In this document: positions 57,569-64,000 of the stretch, piece by piece
Position numbering within the stretch: position 1 is the stretch's first letter
Layout of the letters: each line of letters opens with the position of its first letter
Assembly (NCBI GenBank): GCA_012274445.1
Contig: JAAROD010000054.1
Coordinates: forward strand, 1,426,001-1,490,000
DNA: 64,000 nt
From: Sclerotiophoma versabilis
Taxonomy: Eukaryota > Ascomycota > Dothideomycetes > Pleosporales > Didymellaceae
Reading direction: 5' to 3'
Program-made: the position numbers and the translations under genes
Notes under the pieces: model-generated
The model's input: only the letters and a program-made list of their open reading frames with translations
Told to the model about the DNA's origin: nothing
The model's database searches: none

Positions 57569-58738
57569 ATAGATATACTAATATATACTATTTATAATAT
57601 CTATATAGGTATTTACTTAGCTATATTAGTAGTCTAAATTCTAGTACCTACTACTAATAAGCCTATATAGTAATATAATTTCTAAGTAACTTTATTCTTT
57701 TATAATATAACTAGTAATTAAGTTAGATATTAAGTAAAGTTCTCTACCCAAACTTATAAATAACTTAAAACTATAAATAGATATAATAATATATAATAGC
57801 TTAAATTAATTATTTACTTCTATTATATCTTTCTTATATATATACTTATTATACTCTACTTTACTATACTTCTTATAGTATTAAATACTCTTACTATCTA
57901 TACCTACCTATACTCTTTCTTTATACCTTTTATCTTTAACTACTATTTCTATTTCTATTTAAGCTATTAAAACCTCTGCCTCTACCTAAGATAGAGTCTC
58001 TCTCTTCTAAATTTACTTTTTTTTATACTTTTTATATTAAGAAGTAGTAGTATTAGCTACCTTAAGCTTAGCTACTCTAGCTTTAAGTAGTATATAAGAC
58101 TATACCTTTAATGTTAACTTTTCTTTTACTTATAATACTATCTTAAGATTTAAATTAGGTAATAAACTCTTATTATCTCTTATTCTCTTTATAATTAGTA
58201 TTTTTTAAGCTTTTATCTTCTTAGTATTTCTTAGTATTTTAGGTTACTAAGAAGTAAGTTCTAATACTAGTAGTATTAGTATATAAGGCTTTACTTTAAG
58301 CTTTACTAGTACTACTTCTAGATTATCTAGAACTAAGCTAGTTACTTTAAAGCTTAATCTAATATTATTAATTAAAAAGATATACTTATAGACCTACTAG
58401 AAGGTAGTAAGAAAGGCTTTCTTATTAATATTATTAAAAAGTAGTCTACTAAGGTATTATAATCTTAGAGAATAGTATATAGAAATAGTAACTTATTACT
58501 AATAGTAGGCTCTAGATTAGTAGAATACTAAGCCTTAGGTTATATAATATCTTATATACTCTATATAGGCTCTAGGCTAAGAGTATAAAATATAATAATA
58601 AAATATTATATAATATTCTATAGTTTCTATAGTATTCTATAAATACTATAAGGCCTTCTATAAAACTTAGTAGAAAACTATACTATACTATAAAGTATTT
58701 TAAGTATATAGTATATAGAAATACTACTTTTATAGTAT

Positions 58739-58952
58739 TATATTTAACTTAGTTAATTAAGTTTATCTTTAGAATTTTAACTTAACTCTTAAACTAAATA
58801 CCCTACTTTATACTACTTATTATTACCTTCTATTATTATAGTATTCTACTAGGTAATAACCTAACTCTTATAAACTCTTCTATACTAGTACTCTTCTCTA
58901 AGAATTAATATAAATAGTACTTATAAGCTTTACTTTAAAGTATTACTTTAAT
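58739..58952 (+). repeat. LTR-like repeat, copy C (about 214 bp, inverted relative to A and B)
   Basis: The reverse complement of this stretch aligns along its whole length with copies A and B (attaaag...ttaaatata). In this orientation it would be the 5' LTR of a plus-strand element, consistent with the plus-strand gag/pol relic that follows. Confidence 0.75.
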
Positions 58953-60239
58953 ATAGGCCTCTACTACTTAAATAGATATTTATATATAAATTTAACTAAA
59001 ATAGCTACTTTATAAAGTAAAAGGCTAGAATTTATAGATATAGAAACCTATATGCTAGAGATTTAATTAATTTAATCTATACTATAATACTTACTATATA
59101 GTTATTTTATACTATAGTAGTAATAGCTATATAGTTTAATTTAAAGCTCTACTAATATAATATAGTAGGTGTATTTTTTAATATAAGTTACTAAAACTAA
59201 TTTTAAGTACTTTATAAGCTGCTTAATAGGTTTAAGAAATTTAATTAAGTAGTTAGTTACTATAAGCTCTATATAAACTATATAATCTACTAGTTCTATA
59301 GTATAAAAGATTATTTAGTATACCTTTAGTGCTTAGTTTAAAGGTATTAAAAGAAAAGCTATACTTCTTCTTTAATAATAAGTAATAAATAGTCTTACTC
59401 TTCTATATAGATTATATTCTTCTTACCTATTACTATAATAATTAAGTAATAATAGAAAGGCTTAAAAGCTTCTTAATAAGTAAGTATTAGATAGAGAATT
59501 ATAAAGTAGCTAAATAGTTCTTAGAAGTTTAAATTATCTAGAATTAAGCTACTTATACTATAATACTTACGTATAACTTCTATATTAAGAAGCTTACTTC
59601 TAGGTTTAAGGTTTTAGATAAGAAGTTACTACTAAGTATTATAATAGGCTAAGCTCTAAGTATATAAGACTATATACTAAACCTATATATATAATTATAA
59701 AGGTATAGCTTAGTACCTTACTATATCTTATATAAGAAGAGATAATTTTATTTTTCTTTTTTATCTTTCTACTTCTATAGTATAAAATAAATATATACTT
59801 ATTAAAAGGCTACTTTAACTCTTAATATAAGTAGAAAGATTAAAACTAACTAAACTTTCTAAATATATAATAATAAAAGAAGATAACCTTTATAATTAAT
59901 AGCTATCTAGTAGCTAGCTAATCTATAAATAGTAGATATAATTATAGTATTTATATAAGTAATAGTAAGACCTATTATATAGCTTATTAGTAGATAATCT
60001 AATAATAATAATATAATTCTTAAAAGCTAACCTAGATAAACTAGTAAGTAAGTAAGAGAAATAACTATATAAGTAGCTATAATTTTAAATAAATAAACTT
60101 AGAAAAATACTAAGTAATAATACTTATTTAGGAACTTTAGAAAGAAGTAGATAAAACTTTTTCTCTAGTTCTACCTCTTTAAGTAACTACTAAAATTATA
60201 CTATCTAATAGGCTAAAAAGCCTAGACTTTCTAATATTA

Positions 60240-63200
60240 AAGTATTTAATAAAGAATTATATAAATAATATCTTTAATAGAAGATAAAGGTAAAGGCTAA
60301 GCTATATAGAAACTAGCTAGTATACTCTACTAAGAAGAACTAAGTTAACTATATAATTACTTATATAACTAGTTAAGTATTTAATACTCTATCTTTAATA
60401 ATAATAGGCTTTATAAATAGTACTACTCTGCTAATACTTAAGAAGGCCTAGGTATACCTTAATAGGTTCTTTAAGAACTCTACTACCTAGAAGAAAGCTC
60501 TAGAGTACTTATATATAATAAAATAAGGTAAGAATAATTTTAATCTATATATTTAGAAGTTTAACCTTAAGCTATAAGAAGTAGCCTTAGACAGAGTAAG
60601 CTATACTTAGAAGATTAAATATCTTAAGAATAGTTTAAATAGTAAGCTATTAAGAGCCTAAGCTAGATATTAACTACTTAGACTTAAGATATATAAATAG
60701 TTTATATAGCGCACTAGAATAACCTAGAAGAACCTTAAGGCTGTAGATAGAATTATAGGTAACAGCTACTCTACCTAAATATATAATAACTCTAGTTCTT
60801 AGAAAAATCTATATAGAAATAGTAATAAAATAGACTAGTAGCTTATAGTAGGCACTTACTAGCCTTATATAAGAAAGAGAGAATACTAAGAAATAAATAA
60901 AAAAATCTATAAAAGAAAGGCTATAGAAGCCTATTTTAAGTATATTAATAAAGGTGTTATAGTATATAATTATAAGAGAAATACTCTATCTAAATTATCT
61001 ACTTATATAAGTAAATAAAAGCTAACCTTAAGAACCTCTAAAGTAGTAGCTATATAACTAGCTAAAGAGACCTTATTATTCAAAGATAAGAAAAAAGAAC
61101 AGCTCTAGCTAAAGGTTATATACTAGAGCTTTTTTAATAAGTTTCTAAGCCTATATAGTTAATATATTTACTACTTTATTAACTAGCTATAACTAAACTA
61201 ATATTAATTTATATAGTTATTAACTCTACTATACTACCTACTACTATAGTTAATAATAGTTATTATACTTATTACCTAGTAAATAAATAGTCTATATAGA
61301 AGATAAACTTACTATATATTCTAATTATACTAATAAGTATAAAAGAAGTTAATAGTTAAAAAAGTACTATTAATACTATTACTAAGTTTACTTTTAATAT
61401 TAGAAGTATATAGTAATACTATATTATAGTATATATTACCTCTTGAATATATAACTATAATATAATTCTTAAAAAGATATAGCTAAAAGATATTAGTAGT
61501 ATAATTAGTACTAAAGATAAACTTATATTTATAAAATAGTATAATATTACTATATAAAGTACTAAGGTACTTACTCTACTAAACTACTACCTAGTAGTAG
61601 TAGAAGTTTTCTAATACTATATATAAGAGAGCTATAAAGAGAACTTAGAAATTTAAGTCTTTATAGCTAGCTTAAAGAATATCTAGAAGGCTTTAAAACT
61701 ATAAACCTAGATAACTATATATAAGGTTAAAGTAGTACTACCTATATATTTTTAGTTATATATTAAGTTATTTATTCTAGAAAAAGGTAATAAACTACTC
61801 TTCTACTATAGGTTAATAGTAGATTATATAATTTAGCTAAATAAAGTAGATAGTAAGACTTTAAAAGTTCTATATAGTTCTTTCTATACTATATCTTAAG
61901 ATAAGCTCTTAGTCTTATACTATATATTACTAAATTTATTAAAAAAGAATTTATTAGGGCTAGTAAATTTCTTACTATATTACTTATACTATTTATATAA
62001 AAGCTAAAAAGTAGATTATAGTTCTATATAGACTATAAAGTACTAAATACTCTAACTAAATAGAATTAGTATTTTTTTTTTTAATTAAGAAAACTCTAAA
62101 TATAATTAGATAAGCTACCTAGTATACTAAACTAGATATTATAGCTACTTTTTATAAGATTAGAATAGTAAAAGAGTAAAAGTAAATAACTACTTTCTAT
62201 ATATATTTTAGATTATATTAATAGCTAGTAATACTTTTTAAATTAGCTAATACTTCTAGTACCTTTTAAAGGTATATTAACTAGGCTCTAAGAGAGTTTC
62301 TAGATAATTTTACCTTAGTATACTTAAATAATATATTAATTTTTACTAAGAGTTCTCTATAGAAGTACTATAAGTATATATAATAAGTAATTAAATATTT
62401 ATAAGAAGCTACGCTAAACTTAAAACTTAGTAAATATAAATTTAATATATAGTATATAAAGTACCTAGAATATATTCTAAAAATAGAAAAGAGTATATTA
62501 ATAGATTCTAAAAAAGTATAAGCTATTTAGAAATAGTAAGTACTTACTATAGTTAAAAGTATATAAAAGTTTCTTAGGTTTATAAACTTCTATTAGAAGT
62601 TTATTAAAGACTTTACTATACTATTAGAACTACTTATATAGCTTACTAAGAAGTATCTCTCTTTTAAATAGATAGTAAAATAAAATTAAGCTTTCTAGGC
62701 TCTAAAAGAAGCCTTTCTATTAAATAAGATTCTTACTACTATTAACTCTAAGTAGAAAGCTATAGTAGAATATAATTCTTTTAGCTTAACTATAGAAGCT
62801 ATTCTTTTATAAAAAAACATATCTAGTAATCTTTATATAGTAGTATACCTTTTTTAAAAGTTTCTACTTTATAAAGTTAACTACTCTATCTATAATAAAG
62901 AGCTTTTTATAGTAATATTCTACTTATAGAAATAGAATACTAAATTATAAAGTATATAGAAATTTAAAGTTATTACTAAATATAAAAACCTAGAGTACTT
63001 TATAAAGAAATAGAAGCTTACTAAAAAATATATATAATAGGCTTAAATTATATTATAGTTTAGTAATATAAAAATATAATACTAACTTAGTAAGAATAAT
63101 ATATAAGTAGATACCTTCTTAAGAAGAGATTAAGATATACTTAAAGAAGAGAATAATAAAAACCTTACTAGTAAAGAGTTTATAATACTAATTCTATTTA

Positions 63201-64000
63201 ATTAATAAAACCTAATATATACTATACCTATATAGATACTAATACTTATACTAGAAGGCTCTATTCTACTAAATTACCTACCTTAACTACTATTCTTAGA
63301 TAATTTAATAACTAAGTACTAGAACTAAGTAGTAGAATAAAATAAGACTTACTAAGCTATATAATAGGCTATATAAAGTAGTATAAGGTCTTTTAATATA
63401 ATTATAAATAGACTTATAGTCTTTCTAGGTAACTATATAGTAATAGGTAATAATAAGCTTTAATAGAAAAACTAAATATAAGTACTAAATAGTAAGCTAA
63501 TTTATATAGAAATTATATAGTAAGTATACTTTACTATTTAAATAGAAAACTTTAAAAGAGAAGAAATATACTATATAATTATAAGAAGATAGTACTAGCT
63601 AGAAATAAGTAAAAATAGCTACTATTTTATATAGAATTATAATATCTACTAATAAAGTAACTCTTAAAGAAATAGAAAATATAGCTATCTATAACTATTA
63701 CTAGTACTAAGCTATATATAGTAAGACCTTACTATTAACTTTATTATAGGTTTTCTACTCTTATTAGGCTGTATAAACCTTATAGTTATAAAAAACTAAC
63801 TAAGTAAGAGTATAATCTTAGTTCTTTTAAAAAAGATTAAAGTAGATAATATTACCTAAATATTTATATAAGAAGTATACTAGTTATATAGACTTTTAAG
63901 ATTTATTATATTAAATAAAAGTACTTAGTTTATTAGTAAACTCTAGAAAAGAGTATATAAACTTCTAGGTATATAATAGAACTTTTCTACTATATTCTAC
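60240..64000 (+). pseudogene. RIP-mutated Ty3/Gypsy gag-pol relic, truncated by window end
   Basis: A gag-like segment leads to a knuckle at 60929-60973 (YFKYINKGVIVYNY, C-x2-C-x4-H-x4-C after reversing C-to-T). Reverse transcriptase is readable at about 62120-62350: KLDIIATFYKIRIVKE, then LANTSSTF, then ALREFLDNFTLVYLNNILIF, where YLNN stands for the catalytic YLDD. The RNase H region follows, and at 63090-63130 a VDTFLRRD stretch matches the RADALSRR hinge. Integrase begins after it and continues past 64000. Domain order RT, RNase H, integrase is Ty3/Gypsy. All domains contain numerous RIP stops, so the element is dead. Confidence 0.75.

Larger units (their letters stand above)
57300..64000. 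repeat. RIP-mutated transposon block 2 (runs off the window)
   Basis: About 6.7 kb of the same CA/TG-depleted, A+T-extreme sequence as block 1, without intact open frames. It contains a third copy of the LTR-like repeat in opposite orientation and a plus-strand Ty3/Gypsy relic, each listed separately. Confidence 0.9.

Overview
The window comes from a filamentous ascomycete, most probably a Dothideomycete of the Pleosporales type. Genes carry short introns of about 45-110 nt with GTRNGT donors and CTRAC-like branch points. The gene families are fungal: a Zn2Cys6 regulator, a PTH11-like receptor, WSC-domain secreted proteins, CRT10 and 2EXR proteins. Two long blocks (about 46.2-51.8 kb and 57.2-64.0 kb) are stripped of CpA/TpG, the mark of repeat-induced point mutation (RIP). 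The species assignment is inference.

Layout. 0-8 kb: secreted oxalate decarboxylase (-), a DUF1275 membrane protein (+), a 2EXR-type protein (+) and a small secreted protein with three CEPHxDHWHCPxGVAEPT repeats (+). 9-17 kb: PTH11-like rhodopsin-fold receptor (-), a 66-residue conserved protein (-), an acidic leucine-rich protein of unsettled structure (-) and an uncharacterised multi-exon gene (-). 16.8-20 kb: secreted GH31 alpha-glucosidase (-). 22-33 kb is the housekeeping, GC-rich core: CLPTM1-family membrane protein (-), LOG-family phosphoribohydrolase (+), Nrd1/Seb1 RNA-binding factor (-), mitochondrial citrate synthase (+) and a Yhm2-type mitochondrial citrate/oxoglutarate carrier (+). 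33-42 kb: CRT10-like protein (+), Zn2Cys6 transcription factor (+), proline-rich GPI-type wall protein (-). 42-46 kb: membrane-anchored aspartyl-protease-like protein (+) and a broken subtilase (-).

From 46.2 kb the sequence is RIP-mutated transposon. A Fot1/pogo-type transposase relic (+) is entangled with two 216-bp direct repeats that look like LTRs, with a minus-strand gag relic between them. A 5.3-kb unmutated island (51.85-57.14 kb) holds an unrecognised 212-residue protein and two WSC-domain secreted genes. A MITE-like foldback element sits exactly on the next boundary. Beyond it lies a RIP-mutated Ty3/Gypsy element (+), with gag knuckle, reverse transcriptase and RNase H region readable, that runs off the window.

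How genes fit together: citrate synthase and the Yhm2-type carrier are neighbours in the same orientation and act in successive steps of mitochondrial citrate production and export. The gene-sparse right end (secreted proteases, WSC proteins, orphan gene, RIP blocks) resembles the fast-evolving compartment of a two-speed fungal genome. The left and centre are ordinary core sequence. No CRISPR array, rRNA or convincing tRNA gene was seen.
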